DNA from: Bacteroidota bacterium
GTDB lineage: Bacteria > Bacteroidota > Bacteroidia > Chitinophagales > Chitinophagaceae
Assembly: GCA_013289065.1 (NCBI GenBank)
Contig: JABDAP010000016.1
Coordinates: 815-40,606, forward strand
Direction: 5' to 3'
Length of the DNA: 39,792 bases
Part shown: positions 24,974 through 34,063 of the stretch, piece after piece
How the letters are laid out: every line of letters starts with the position of its first letter
How positions within the stretch are numbered: the stretch's first letter is position 1
Translations under genes and position numbers: made by a program
Notes under the pieces: generated by a model
Databases searched by the model: none
What the model saw: only the letters and a program-made list of their open reading frames with translations
Told to the model about the DNA's origin: nothing

Positions 24974-26464
24974 ATGTCAAAAAACCTCGATAAGTACCTG
25001 CACAAGAACATGGATAAAGAAGCAGGTCTTGCCCATGTGAACCATCGCACCAAGATCGTTGCCACAGTGGGCCCGGCATGCGATACCTATGATAAACTGC
25101 TTGAACTGGTAAAAGCCGGCGTAAACGTTTTTCGTTTGAATTTTTCGCATGGCAGCCACGAAGACAAACTCAATATCATTGAACACATCCGTAATATCAA
25201 TAAAACAGAACCCTATAATATCGCCATTCTCGGTGATCTGCAGGGGCCTAAACTGCGTGTGGGAGAAATTGAGAACAATGCACTGGAAGTAAAAACAGGC
25301 GACATTCTTACATTTACCAATGAAAAATGCATCGGCACACTTGAAAAGATCTACGTTTCCTATCCCAACCTTGCCGGCGATGTAACATTGGGCAATGTAA
25401 TTATGATCGATGATGGAAAGATCGAAGTAAAAGTTTCTTCCATCGAAAAGAATGGCGACGTGAAAGTGATGGTAACATTGGGCGGGATCCTTTCTTCCAA
25501 AAAAGGGATCAATCTTCCCGATACAAAAATATCATTGCCTGCACTCACTGAAAAGGATCTGATCGACCTTGCCTTTATCATAGAGCAGCAATGCGATTGG
25601 GTGGCATTAAGTTTTGTAAGAAGTGTACAGGATATTGTTGGGCTGAGAAATTTGCTGAATGAGAAAAAAAGCAAGACCAAGATCATTGCCAAGATCGAAA
25701 AACCCGAAGCACTGGTGAACATACGCGATATCATTGTGGAAAGCGATGGGATCATGGTAGCGCGTGGAGACCTGGGTGTTGAATTGCCGGTTGAACAGAT
25801 CCCGCTGATACAGAAAGAATTGATCCGTAAATGTATCCACCGCGCAAAACCTGTGATCGTTGCTACGCAGATGATGGAAAGCATGATCGACCGCGTAAAA
25901 CCCAACCGCAGCGAGATCACCGATGTAGCCAATGCCGTACTCGAAGGTGCCGACGCAGTAATGCTTAGCGGGGAAACCGCAACCGGCCAGCATCCTGCAT
26001 TAGTAGTAGAAACTATGCGCAAGATCATTGCAGAAGTGGAGAAAAAAGAATACCGATATAACCGCGCAGAAGACCTCAAACCACAACCTCACTCTCCGTC
26101 TTTTCAAAGTGATGCGGTTTGTTATAACGCCTGCAAAATATCAGATGATGTAGAAGCCAAAGCATTGATCGGTATGACGCAAAGCGGTTATACTGCTTTT
26201 ATGCTGAGCAGTTATCGTCCATATTCCCCGCTGTATATTTTTACCAAAGAAAGAACGCTTGTGAATCAGTTGAGTTTAAGCTGGGGCGTACGCGCATTTT
26301 ATTATGCCGAAGAAACCAGCCTGGATGGCATTATTCACGACCAGATAGAGATATTGAAAGAAAGAGGTTTTATTAACCCCGGCGATGTAGTGGTAAATAC
26401 CGGCAGCACACCGGTAGATCTTCACCTGCCAACCAATATTATTAAACTTACAAAGGTTGAATAA
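24974..26464 (+). CDS. pyk: Pyruvate kinase
   Basis: The 496-residue enzyme makes pyruvate and ATP from phosphoenolpyruvate. Conserved segments are RTKIVATVGPACDTYDKL, VFRLNFSHGSHEDK, GDLQGPKLRVG, DWVALSFVRS, KIEKPEAL (catalytic Lys), GIMVARGDLGVELPVE and MLSGETATGQHP. After the barrel and B-domain comes a regulatory C-domain (about 365-496) ending NTGSTPVDLHLPTNIIKL. Length is slightly above the usual 470-480 owing to about 20 extra N-terminal residues. It is the second gene of pfkA-pyk and is followed by a strong terminator. Confidence 0.97.
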   Translation: MSKNLDKYLHKNMDKEAGLAHVNHRTKIVATVGPACDTYDKLLELVKAGVNVFRLNFSHGSHEDKLNIIEHIRNINKTEPYNIAILGDLQGPKLRVGEIENNALEVKTGDILTFTNEKCIGTLEKIYVSYPNLAGDVTLGNVIMIDDGKIEVKVSSIEKNGDVKVMVTLGGILSSKKGINLPDTKISLPALTEKDLIDLAFIIEQQCDWVALSFVRSVQDIVGLRNLLNEKKSKTKIIAKIEKPEALVNIRDIIVESDGIMVARGDLGVELPVEQIPLIQKELIRKCIHRAKPVIVATQMMESMIDRVKPNRSEITDVANAVLEGADAVMLSGETATGQHPALVVETMRKIIAEVEKKEYRYNRAEDLKPQPHSPSFQSDAVCYNACKISDDVEAKALIGMTQSGYTAFMLSSYRPYSPLYIFTKERTLVNQLSLSWGVRAFYYAEETSLDGIIHDQIEILKERGFINPGDVVVNTGSTPVDLHLPTNIIKLTKVE

Positions 26465-26557
26465 CGCAATGGTGAATAGTTAATATTTAAATAGATAACA
26501 AACAGCTTACCTATAAAAAAATCACGCACAATTTACATTGGCCATCTTAAGCATTTT

Positions 26558-26592
26558 AAAAAGATTCCTGTTTCAACGGGAATCTTTTTTTA
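26558..26592 (+). terminator. Rho-independent terminator of pfkA-pyk
   Basis: A stem of about 12 bp (AAGATTCCTGT with ACGGGAATCTT, one G-T pair; 26560-26583) has a TTCA loop and runs into a T tract. It lies about 95 nt past the pyk stop. Confidence 0.8.
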
Positions 26593-26625
26593 TTTTGAGA
26601 CGATATTATTTAATCAACACTATTT

Positions 26626-28269
26626 ATGAAACAGTGCCTGCTTATTCTCAGTTTATTTTTGACAGTTTTTATCAACGCCCAGGAAGTGAATATCATTCCC
26701 AAACCTTACCGTGTAGAAATGCAGGATGGTAATTTTACATTGAGCGCCGCTACACAACTCGTGCTGTCAGAAACCGGTATGGAAAGATCTGCGCAGTTTC
26801 TGAATGATTATCTTGATAAATTCTACGGCTTTCATTTGCAGGTGATACGCAATGGCGCTTTTCATAATAAAACAAACATCATTACGCTTGATTATGAAAA
26901 AATGGATAACCCGGTTCCGGGCGCATATCTCATTGACCTGACCAGAACAGGCATTTCAATCACAGGCGATAATTCACTCGGTAGTTTCTATGGTATTCAA
27001 TCACTGATCCAGTTGTTGCCGCTGGAAAAAAAGAAGAGCCTGATACTCCCCTGTCTTACAATTGACGACCAGCCACGTTTCGCCTACCGCGGTATGCATC
27101 TCGATGTAGGCCGGCATTTTTTACCGGTTGAGTTTGTAAAACAATACATCGATTTTATCGCCATGTACAAAATGAATACGTTTCACTGGCATCTCACCGA
27201 AGATCAGGGCTGGCGGATCGAAATAAAAAAATACCCCAAACTCACACAAATTGGTGCGTACAGGAACGGAACCATTATCGGGCATCATCCCGGCACCGGC
27301 AATGACAATACAAAATATGGCGGTTTTTATACGCAGGAACAGATCAAAGACATTGTAAAATATGCTTCCGACCGTTTCATCACCATCATTCCTGAGATCG
27401 AATTGCCCGGCCACGCTTCGGCAGCCATCGCGGCTTATCCGCAATTAAGTTGTTTTCCGGAGGAATCAACAAAGCATTTACCCAAAGTTACCTGGAGTGG
27501 CGACAGTACCGGCAAACAGGTGCAGCAAAGCTGGGGCGTTTACCCTGATGTCTTTTGCCCGAGTGAATACACATTTAAATTTATCGAGAATGTAATGGAT
27601 GAAGTGATACAACTCTTTCCCGGAAAATACATTCATATTGGCGGGGATGAATGCCCCAAAGACAATTGGAAACGCTCTGATTTCTGCCAGCAGCTCATCA
27701 AGGAAAAAGGTTTGAAAGATGAACATGGGCTGCAGAGTTACTTTATTCAGCGAGTTGAACAGTACCTGAACAGCAAAGGAAAACAGATCATTGGCTGGGA
27801 CGAGATACTCGAAGGCGGCCTCGCACCAAATGCAACCGTAATGAGCTGGCGTGGGGAAAAAGGCGGTATCGATGCGGCTAAAGAAAAACACAATGTGATC
27901 ATGACGCCGGGCGCCTGGATGTATTTTGATCATTCACAAACCAAAAATGAAGATTCAGTAACCATCGGCGGTTATACCACAGTGCAAAAAGTGTATAGTT
28001 ATGAGCCTTTACCTGCTGAATTGTCTGCTGAAGAAGCAAAGTACGTATTGGGTGCGCAGGCAAATGTGTGGACAGAATATATGAGTAACCCCTCAAAAGT
28101 AGAATACATGATCTTTCCACGGATGAGTGCGCTGAGTGAAGTTTTATGGAGCCGTAAAGAATCAAGAAACTGGCCCGATTTTGAAAAAAGAATGCTCGCT
28201 GAGTTTAACCGGTATGATTGGTTGGGACTTACGTACAGCAAAGCAGTTTTCGATAAAGCAAATAATTAA
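26626..28269 (+). CDS. Secreted GH20 beta-N-acetylhexosaminidase
   Basis: The 547-residue protein has a signal peptide (MKQCLLILSLFLTVFINAQ), an N-terminal GH20b helper domain (about 20-145, starting NIIPKPYRVEMQDGNFTLS) and the GH20 catalytic barrel (FAYRGMHLDVGRHF, FHWHLTEDQGWRIEIKKYPKL, HIGGDECPKDNWK). D341 and E342 form the substrate-assisted catalytic pair. It releases terminal GlcNAc or GalNAc from chitin fragments, glycans or peptidoglycan in the periplasm or outside. No lipobox or secretion tail is evident. A gene for fused NagB follows after 113 nt, linking sugar release with internal use. Confidence 0.95.
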   Translation: MKQCLLILSLFLTVFINAQEVNIIPKPYRVEMQDGNFTLSAATQLVLSETGMERSAQFLNDYLDKFYGFHLQVIRNGAFHNKTNIITLDYEKMDNPVPGAYLIDLTRTGISITGDNSLGSFYGIQSLIQLLPLEKKKSLILPCLTIDDQPRFAYRGMHLDVGRHFLPVEFVKQYIDFIAMYKMNTFHWHLTEDQGWRIEIKKYPKLTQIGAYRNGTIIGHHPGTGNDNTKYGGFYTQEQIKDIVKYASDRFITIIPEIELPGHASAAIAAYPQLSCFPEESTKHLPKVTWSGDSTGKQVQQSWGVYPDVFCPSEYTFKFIENVMDEVIQLFPGKYIHIGGDECPKDNWKRSDFCQQLIKEKGLKDEHGLQSYFIQRVEQYLNSKGKQIIGWDEILEGGLAPNATVMSWRGEKGGIDAAKEKHNVIMTPGAWMYFDHSQTKNEDSVTIGGYTTVQKVYSYEPLPAELSAEEAKYVLGAQANVWTEYMSNPSKVEYMIFPRMSALSEVLWSRKESRNWPDFEKRMLAEFNRYDWLGLTYSKAVFDKANN

Positions 28270-28358
28270 CTGGCATTAACCCGCATTATTTCTCTGTTAT
28301 TTATGCCGATTAATGCTGTTTATTTCGATATTTTAACTCATTTCCTGCAAAGACTGTG

Positions 28359-28366
28359 TATTTTTG
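28359..28366 (+). promoter_or_regulatory. -7 box upstream of nagB
   Basis: TATTTTTG fits TAnnTTTG and lies 16 nt before the ATG at 28383. No good TTTG is seen at the normal spacing. It overlaps the GTG that opens the longer reading frame, arguing against that start. Confidence 0.4.
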
Positions 28367-28382
28367 TAGAAAATGCAAACCT

Positions 28383-30290
28383 ATGATGAATATGGTAGAT
28401 TCTTTTGAAAAGATACCCGTAAAAATATTCCCATCTTCAGAAACCGGGTCGCATTTTGTAGCCGCTGAAATAGCCAAACTCATCCGGGATAAAACTGCAA
28501 ATAAAGAAAAATGTGTGTTAGGCATGGCAACCGGTTCAACACCAATACACTTATATGCAGAATTAGTGCGTATGCATCGTGAAGAGGGATTAAGTTTTCA
28601 AAACGTTATCACTTTTAACCTTGATGAATATTACCCGATCGAGAAAGATGCTTTCCAGAGTTACTGGAGTTTTATGCACCGCCATCTTTTTGATCATATT
28701 GATATTGACCCGGCAAACATCCATCTTCCCAACGGCAACTGGCCAAAAGAAGAGATCAAAAAATACTGCGCCGAATACGAAACGCAACTGGAAGAAGCCG
28801 GTGGCATCGATCTCCAGGTACTTGGAATTGGTTTGAACGGGCATATTGGTTTTAATGAGCCCGGTTCAAGTATCTATTCCAAAACACGGCTCGTAAACCT
28901 CGATAATACTACACGCATCGCCAATACATACGAGTTCCACAATATTTCAAAAGTGCCGAGGTTAGCAGTTACGATGGGCATCAGTACGATCCTGAAAGCT
29001 AAAAGGATATTATTGATGGGCTGGGGGCAGAAATCAACCGTGATCGCAAAATCTGTTGAAGGAAATGTAACGGAACAGATACCTGCGAGCATTCTGCAGC
29101 AGCATAACGACTGCACGTTTGTGATAGATCAACCGGCAGCTGCTGAACTTACCCGCATCAAATCGCCATGGCTCACGGGCGAATGTACCTGGACACCGGA
29201 AATGGTTAAACGCGCCGTGATCTATATGGCTTTGAAACTAAACAAATCAGTACTAAGCCTCACAGCCGATGACTATCTCGAAAACGGCCTTTCCGATCTG
29301 TTGGTCGAGCGCGGAGATGCATATGAGATCAATTTGCAGGTCTACTATCTGCTCCGCGACAGCATAACAGGCTGGCCTGGCGGCAAACCAAATGCAGTGA
29401 TACCGGCACACCCTGAAAGAAGCGCCCCGCATCCAAAAAGATGCCTCATCTTCTCCCCCCACCCTGATGATGATATTATAAGCATGGGCGGAACATTTAT
29501 GCGTTTGCACGACCAGGGCCACGAAGTACATGTTGGCTACCAAACCAGCGGCAATATTGCCGTTACGGATGAATTCGTGACACGTTTTATCGATTTCGCT
29601 GTTGGGTTTGAAGAAATGTTCGGGATCGATAACCACAAGAGCCAGGAAATTCTCACTGCTGCGCGTCAATATATATCTGCGAAGCAGAAGAACCAGGCTG
29701 ATACCAATGAGATCCGTTCTATTAAAGGATTGATCAGAAGATGCGAGGCAAAAGCAACCTGCCGTTATGTTGGGCTCACAGACGACCGGTGCCATTTTAT
29801 GAACCTTCCGTTCTATGAAACCGGCGCCGTTGAAAAAAAACCGATGGGTGAAGAAGATGTATTGATCACCATGAAATTGTTAAAGGAGTTAAAACCGCAC
29901 CAGGTCTATTGCGCGGGTGACTTGGCAGATCCGCACGGGACACATAAAATTTGCCTGGAAATTGTATTTGAAAGTTTAAGCCGGCTTAAAGAAGCGGGTG
30001 AACCATGGATCAAAGACTGCTGGGTATGGTTATACAAAGGCGCCTGGCAGGAATGGGACATATCAGAAATTGAAATGGCCATACCGATGAGTCCCGACCA
30101 GGTAATGAAAAAACGATTCGGCATTTTTATACACCAGTCGCAAAAAGACATGGTTCCTTTCCAGGGAACAGACAGCCGCGAATTCTGGCAGCGCGCAGAA
30201 GACAGGAATGCAAATACTGCAGATCTGTACGCAGCTTTAGGTATGACCAAATATGCAGCTGTTGAAGCATTTGTGAGATGGCATTATTAA
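28383..30290 (+). CDS. nagB: Glucosamine-6-phosphate deaminase fused to a PIG-L/LmbE-type domain
   Basis: The protein has about 635 residues. The N-terminal half is NagB: LGMATGSTPIHLY, TFNLDEYYP and the active-site GIGLNGHIGFNEPGS; it converts glucosamine 6-phosphate to fructose 6-phosphate and ammonia. From about residue 365 a second domain begins CLIFSPHPDDDIISMGG (the PIG-L/LmbE zinc motif HPDD) with a later DPHGTHK supplying a further His. This domain family deacetylates N-acetyl sugars, so the fusion could act on GlcNAc derivatives as well, although its activity is not established. The fusion is known from other Bacteroidota. Starts ATG 28383, 28386 or 28392 are all possible; the GTG at 28356 overlaps a promoter box. 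Confidence 0.9.
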   Translation: MMNMVDSFEKIPVKIFPSSETGSHFVAAEIAKLIRDKTANKEKCVLGMATGSTPIHLYAELVRMHREEGLSFQNVITFNLDEYYPIEKDAFQSYWSFMHRHLFDHIDIDPANIHLPNGNWPKEEIKKYCAEYETQLEEAGGIDLQVLGIGLNGHIGFNEPGSSIYSKTRLVNLDNTTRIANTYEFHNISKVPRLAVTMGISTILKAKRILLMGWGQKSTVIAKSVEGNVTEQIPASILQQHNDCTFVIDQPAAAELTRIKSPWLTGECTWTPEMVKRAVIYMALKLNKSVLSLTADDYLENGLSDLLVERGDAYEINLQVYYLLRDSITGWPGGKPNAVIPAHPERSAPHPKRCLIFSPHPDDDIISMGGTFMRLHDQGHEVHVGYQTSGNIAVTDEFVTRFIDFAVGFEEMFGIDNHKSQEILTAARQYISAKQKNQADTNEIRSIKGLIRRCEAKATCRYVGLTDDRCHFMNLPFYETGAVEKKPMGEEDVLITMKLLKELKPHQVYCAGDLADPHGTHKICLEIVFESLSRLKEAGEPWIKDCWVWLYKGAWQEWDISEIEMAIPMSPDQVMKKRFGIFIHQSQKDMVPFQGTDSREFWQRAEDRNANTADLYAALGMTKYAAVEAFVRWHY

Positions 30291-30389
30291 CATGTTTTAC
30301 AATCTGAACCTGTTATTATTTCGAGATTTTTTTACCGTAGAGCCACAGAGAAACAACGGTTCAGCAGAGTATTGGAATAGTACAACACG

Positions 30390-30422
30390 TTGGTATTATT
30401 AATTTTCGAGTGCTTATTTTTG
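30390..30422 (+). promoter_or_regulatory. Promoter directly abutting the PAP2-family gene
   Basis: TTG (30390-30392), 22 nt and TATTTTTG (30415-30422) fit the consensus with slightly long spacing. The ATG at 30427 starts 4 nt after the box, so the transcript would have little or no leader. Confidence 0.5.
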
Positions 30423-30426
30423 CCTG

Positions 30427-31077
30427 ATGATGAATGATCGGGATAAAGTAAACCAGGCAATAGCAAAAGCCTGGAGAACAGCATGGACAGATAGGCGCTT
30501 CAGAATAAAAACTGTGATCGGCAGTATCTTTCTTTTTTGTGTGCTGGTATATCTTCCTGTATTCTTCGGCAGTATTGAGCAACGGCAAGGCGCCATATTG
30601 AACGACCGCTTACTGTATTACCTGCCTGCGGTAGATTTTTCCATACCTATGTTTATCATTATCTGGTCGATGACCTTGTTAATTTTATATCGGTGCGCGC
30701 AGGATCCTTCTTTATTTATTCTTTTTCTTTTTTCATTCATTCTCTTGTCGTTTTCGCGGATGATAACGATCCTGATTTTTCCACTCGAACCGCCCGTTTC
30801 ATTGATACCGCTCAAAGACCCGCTGATCGGTATATTTTATGGCGGCACGGAAGTATTTATCAAAAAAGATCTTTTTTATTCGGGCCATACATCCGTACAG
30901 TTCCTGATATTTCTTTGTGTAAAAAAGAAAAATGATAAGATCATCAGTTTACTGGCAACTATTATTGTAGGGATACTGGTGTTGATACAGCACATCCATT
31001 TTACGATCGATGTAATTGCCGCGGCCGTGATCCCGTATTTTATATACCGTTTAGGAAAATGGCTGGCTGAATATTAG
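30427..31077 (+). CDS. PAP2-like membrane protein of the sphingomyelin-synthase type
   Basis: The 216-residue protein has about five to six TM helices and the two histidine motifs of the sphingomyelin synthase-related branch of PAP2 (PAP2_C): KDLFYSGHTS with H154, and HFTIDV with H191 and D195. Eukaryotic relatives move a phosphocholine or phosphoinositol head group onto ceramide; Bacteroidota make sphingolipids, so a head-group transferase or lipid phosphatase at the membrane is plausible. The substrate is not determined by sequence. The start is ATG 30427 or 30430. Its stop codon overlaps that of the convergent Omp85-like gene by three bases. Confidence 0.78.
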   Translation: MMNDRDKVNQAIAKAWRTAWTDRRFRIKTVIGSIFLFCVLVYLPVFFGSIEQRQGAILNDRLLYYLPAVDFSIPMFIIIWSMTLLILYRCAQDPSLFILFLFSFILLSFSRMITILIFPLEPPVSLIPLKDPLIGIFYGGTEVFIKKDLFYSGHTSVQFLIFLCVKKKNDKIISLLATIIVGILVLIQHIHFTIDVIAAAVIPYFIYRLGKWLAEY

Positions 31078-32171
31078 AATGCTTCCCCAAGCTGCAGGTA
31101 AAATCCACTGTTCTTTCCCTGGCCGATACCATAATCAACACGAAGGTTTAATTTTTCTTTTGTATCGAGCGCAAACCGGATACCGCCGCCATAAGAATAT
31201 TTCAGGTCGTTAATGGCATAGTCGGCGAAGTTTCTTGTTACACTTCCGGTGCCTCCAAAAAGAACCGCACCAAACCGTTTATAAACAGGGAACCGATATT
31301 CCGCCTGTATGACCGATTGATCCTGGTCTTTGTATCTGCCATCATAATATCCACGCATCCTGTTGGCGCCGCCGAAAGATGCGAGGCTGCGCAAGGGCAC
31401 ATCTCCCCCATTGCTGAAAGTAAAGAATTGAAAAGCCAATACCTGTTTGTTAAATAGCGGTATATATTTTCTCAGGTCAACCACATAATTGGTATAGACA
31501 TAATCTGATCCCAGGTACTTATCAAAATGATTAAATGAAAGCTGGCAGAACGCACCTTTTGAAGGGGCAAACGCATTGTTCCTTGTATCATAGGTGATAC
31601 TCGACCCCAGGCCGGCCACATGATAATTGGTTCTTCCGGGAACATTCTCTTTATCAAACAACCCTCCTGCCTGGTATTGTATGTCCCACACTTTCTGCAT
31701 TTCAAACAAGAGCCCGATAAATAAATGCGACGCTACTTTATGCAGCAGGTGGAGATAAATGTAGAACTGGTTGAATTTATATGATTCAACAGCGCTGTCA
31801 GGCGTATTTTTTCCAAGCCCCCAGAATTTGTCCGGATAAGAACTAAAAGAGACCTGTTCATTCAGAATAAATTTCTCGCGGTCGAAATACTGAGACCCGT
31901 TCAATGCTGTGATCAGCTGTTTTTTTGTGGAATACAATAATAACAGCTGCATGTTTGACGTTCTAGAAACCGTATCTTTAGATGAGAGACGGAATGTAGA
32001 AGAGCCGACCGTTCCAAAGGACCAGCCGGTTTCGATAGATTTTGCAATAACGGGGAAAACTAAAATATGTTTCCGTTTTAAACTATCGGATTGTGAATAA
32101 CTAAGGGTGTTCAATGAGAAAACAACCAAAAACAAGCAAAAAAAGCGAAGGGGCATACCAACTTTTTTCAT
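31074..32171 (-). CDS. Omp85/BamA-type outer-membrane barrel without POTRA domains
   Basis: The 365-residue protein has an N-terminal signal (ending SLNTLSYSQ), then only a surface-antigen (D15) barrel. The L6 loop motif appears as GGANRMRGYYDGRYKDQ, the R-G-Y/F element conserved in the Omp85 superfamily, and the strand after it is QSVIQAEYRFPVYKRFGAVLFGGTG. There are no POTRA repeats; similar short barrels are common in Bacteroidota and their role is unknown (lipid or protein transport is a guess). The C-terminus ends in an aromatic residue (LGEAF), as outer-membrane barrels often do. It is convergent with the PAP2-like gene, overlapping it by 4 nt. Confidence 0.84.
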   Translation of the reverse strand: MKKVGMPLRFFCLFLVVFSLNTLSYSQSDSLKRKHILVFPVIAKSIETGWSFGTVGSSTFRLSSKDTVSRTSNMQLLLLYSTKKQLITALNGSQYFDREKFILNEQVSFSSYPDKFWGLGKNTPDSAVESYKFNQFYIYLHLLHKVASHLFIGLLFEMQKVWDIQYQAGGLFDKENVPGRTNYHVAGLGSSITYDTRNNAFAPSKGAFCQLSFNHFDKYLGSDYVYTNYVVDLRKYIPLFNKQVLAFQFFTFSNGGDVPLRSLASFGGANRMRGYYDGRYKDQDQSVIQAEYRFPVYKRFGAVLFGGTGSVTRNFADYAINDLKYSYGGGIRFALDTKEKLNLRVDYGIGQGKNSGFYLQLGEAF

Positions 32172-32322
32172 AATAAAAGGCGTAAATTAACCTCTTATAC
32201 TTTAACCGGGTAAAAACTCTGTATAAATTGCTTAGATTTGCTCGCTTTTTATACGTTACAAGTTTACAATTTTGTAATAATTAATTAACATTACACTACT
32301 AATTAACGCAATAGAGTTAAGA

Positions 32323-33135
32323 ATGAAAAAATGGGATAGTCATTTTCAGCTGGGAGATACTGTAACCGAGGAGCAATTGAAGTTTTTTGATAAGCACGGC
32401 GTTATAGTATTCAGGAATTTTATCAGCAAAGAAAAAGTGGCCGTCTATATCAATGAAATCAAACGCCTTGAAACACAGTGGCTCGAAGAACAGCGTGACA
32501 AGGTCAACGGGATTCCATTGAAATTTGGCAAAGACGAACACGGCAACAAAACTATACAACGGTTCTGTTTCAGTTCATTGTATAGCGATGAGTTGCATAA
32601 ACTGCTGGAAGAACCCAGGCTTAAAGCCCTGATGGCTTTCCTGAGCCCGTATGAAGGAAGGATTGCAGAAAATGAAAAAGACGGGCTTGTGGTTAATAAT
32701 TATATCAATACACCGAACAGCACTTTTACCCAAATGGGCTGGCACACCGATGCACCGCGGGATCTGTTTCTCGGGCAGAAGATCATGCCGATGCTGAACG
32801 TAGGTATTCATCTTGATGAATGCCCCTTTGAAAATGGCGGCCTCCGCGTATTGCCCGGCACACATAAGCAGAATGTTTTGAAACTGTTGTTTGGTAAAAA
32901 ATATTTTATTGATAACAACGATGATGCACGCGAAGCCGGTTTTGATATGCATGCCGGTGATCTTTCTGTACATGATGGTCGTTTATGGCACAGGGTAAAA
33001 CAATCGCCTAAATTTGGAGAAGAGAGCCGCAGGCGCGTTATGTATGTTCCGCTGGTTACCGGTAAGTACAAACCTAAAGATGAGAACAGCAAAACACCGT
33101 TCTATCACAGGTTTACTTCAAAAGTGCATCATTAA
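32323..33135 (+). CDS. Phytanoyl-CoA dioxygenase (PhyH) family oxygenase
   Basis: This 270-residue protein belongs to the Fe(II)/2-oxoglutarate dioxygenases of PhyH type. The iron triad is visible as H141 and D143 in GWHTDAPRD and H223 in GRLWHRV; an Arg in SRRRVMY (about 236-238) would bind 2-oxoglutarate. Conserved NGGLRVLPGTH is also present. Members hydroxylate lipids and small molecules; the substrate here is unknown. The gene is divergent from the Omp85-like gene across a 151-nt AT-rich spacer in which I find no exact promoter match, and it ends in a good terminator. Confidence 0.88.
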   Translation: MKKWDSHFQLGDTVTEEQLKFFDKHGVIVFRNFISKEKVAVYINEIKRLETQWLEEQRDKVNGIPLKFGKDEHGNKTIQRFCFSSLYSDELHKLLEEPRLKALMAFLSPYEGRIAENEKDGLVVNNYINTPNSTFTQMGWHTDAPRDLFLGQKIMPMLNVGIHLDECPFENGGLRVLPGTHKQNVLKLLFGKKYFIDNNDDAREAGFDMHAGDLSVHDGRLWHRVKQSPKFGEESRRRVMYVPLVTGKYKPKDENSKTPFYHRFTSKVHH

Positions 33136-33167
33136 AATACATTCATCATATCATTAAACATATTCTG

Positions 33168-33195
33168 AAAAGGTCAACATCGTGTTGACCTTTTT
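33168..33195 (+). terminator. Rho-independent terminator of the PhyH gene
   Basis: A perfect 12-bp stem (33168-33179 with 33183-33194, loop TCG) carries A- and T-runs on its flanks. It ends 18 nt before the next gene, on the same strand. Confidence 0.82.
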
Positions 33196-33212
33196 CAATA
33201 CAAAACCATTCT

Positions 33213-33992
33213 ATGTTGTACGCACTTATTACCGGGGCCAGTAAAGGAATTGGTAAAGCTATTGCTGAAGAACTTGCCGCAAGAAATACCAACCTTTTAC
33301 TGATCGCACGCAGCGAAGCTTTGCTGAAAGAATCAGCTGCCGCCCTTTCAAAAAAATATTCAGTCAAAACAGATTGGCTTGCGATAGACCTGGCTGATCC
33401 TTCCGCTTCTTCCAGGATCATTGCCTGGGCAAAAGAAAAGGGTTATGAAATAAATATCCTTGTAAATAATGCCGGTTACGGGTTGAGCGGTGCATTTGAA
33501 AAATATACGGCAGCCGAACATCGCGACATGATGCAGGTAAACATGCATGTGCCGGTAGAATTATCCAGCCTCTTGATACCGGAATTAAAGGAACATCCTG
33601 AAAGTTATATCCTGAATATTGTTAGCTCAGCAGCTTACCAGGCCGTTCCGGGTTTGATGGTCTATGCAGCCAGCAAATCATTTTTGCTGAGTTTCAGCCG
33701 GGGATTACAATATGAATTACGTAAAACAAATATTTCAGTAACAGCCGTAAGCCCGGGCGGAACCGATACGGGTTTTGCAGACCGTGCCAAAGTAGGTATC
33801 AAAGCGGTCAAAGCCGGTGAAAAATTAAATATGACACCAGAAGCTGTTGCAAAAATTGCAGTGGATGCTATGTTTGCCCGCAAAACAGAAACCATTACCG
33901 GTTTTGTAAATAAACTGGGTGCATTCTTTGTATGGTTGTTACCGAAAAAGCTGACGGAAAAAACTGCAGCAGGTATTTACGGGCTCGATTAA
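33213..33992 (+). CDS. Short-chain dehydrogenase/reductase
   Basis: The 259-residue protein is a classical SDR: cofactor loop TGASKGIGKAIA (residues 7-18), NNAGYG, the catalytic Ser in LNIVSSAAY, the YAASK active-site Tyr/Lys pair and SPGGTDTGF after it. An Arg after the first strand (LLIARSEALL) suggests NADP(H). The length is usual. The C-terminal extension (VNKLGAFFVWLLPKKLTEK) is amphipathic and resembles that of DltE/YqjQ-type members. Substrate unknown. It starts 18 nt after a terminator, so it should have its own promoter, which I cannot identify. Confidence 0.9.
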   Translation: MLYALITGASKGIGKAIAEELAARNTNLLLIARSEALLKESAAALSKKYSVKTDWLAIDLADPSASSRIIAWAKEKGYEINILVNNAGYGLSGAFEKYTAAEHRDMMQVNMHVPVELSSLLIPELKEHPESYILNIVSSAAYQAVPGLMVYAASKSFLLSFSRGLQYELRKTNISVTAVSPGGTDTGFADRAKVGIKAVKAGEKLNMTPEAVAKIAVDAMFARKTETITGFVNKLGAFFVWLLPKKLTEKTAAGIYGLD

Positions 33993-34015
33993 TTTACAGA
34001 ATCAACACGATTGGT

Positions 34016-34046
34016 TTTGCCGATTCTTGATAAGCCATTATATTTG
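34016..34046 (+). promoter_or_regulatory. Promoter of the tRNA-Arg gene
   Basis: TTTG (34016-34019), exactly 19 nt and TATATTTG (34039-34046) form a full Bacteroidota promoter, 17 nt before the first tRNA base. Confidence 0.82.
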
Positions 34047-34063
34047 CAGCCCCAAACGGGAAT

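Noticed and set aside
25360..26079. A 239-codon open frame on the minus strand
   Set aside because: It is the complement of the highly conserved pyk coding sequence and its Ser-rich translation has no recognisable domain.
26466..26515. A possible half copy of the family C repeat (GTGAATAGTTAATA words)
   Set aside because: Only one short arm-like word is present without a complementary partner, so it cannot be told from AT-rich background.
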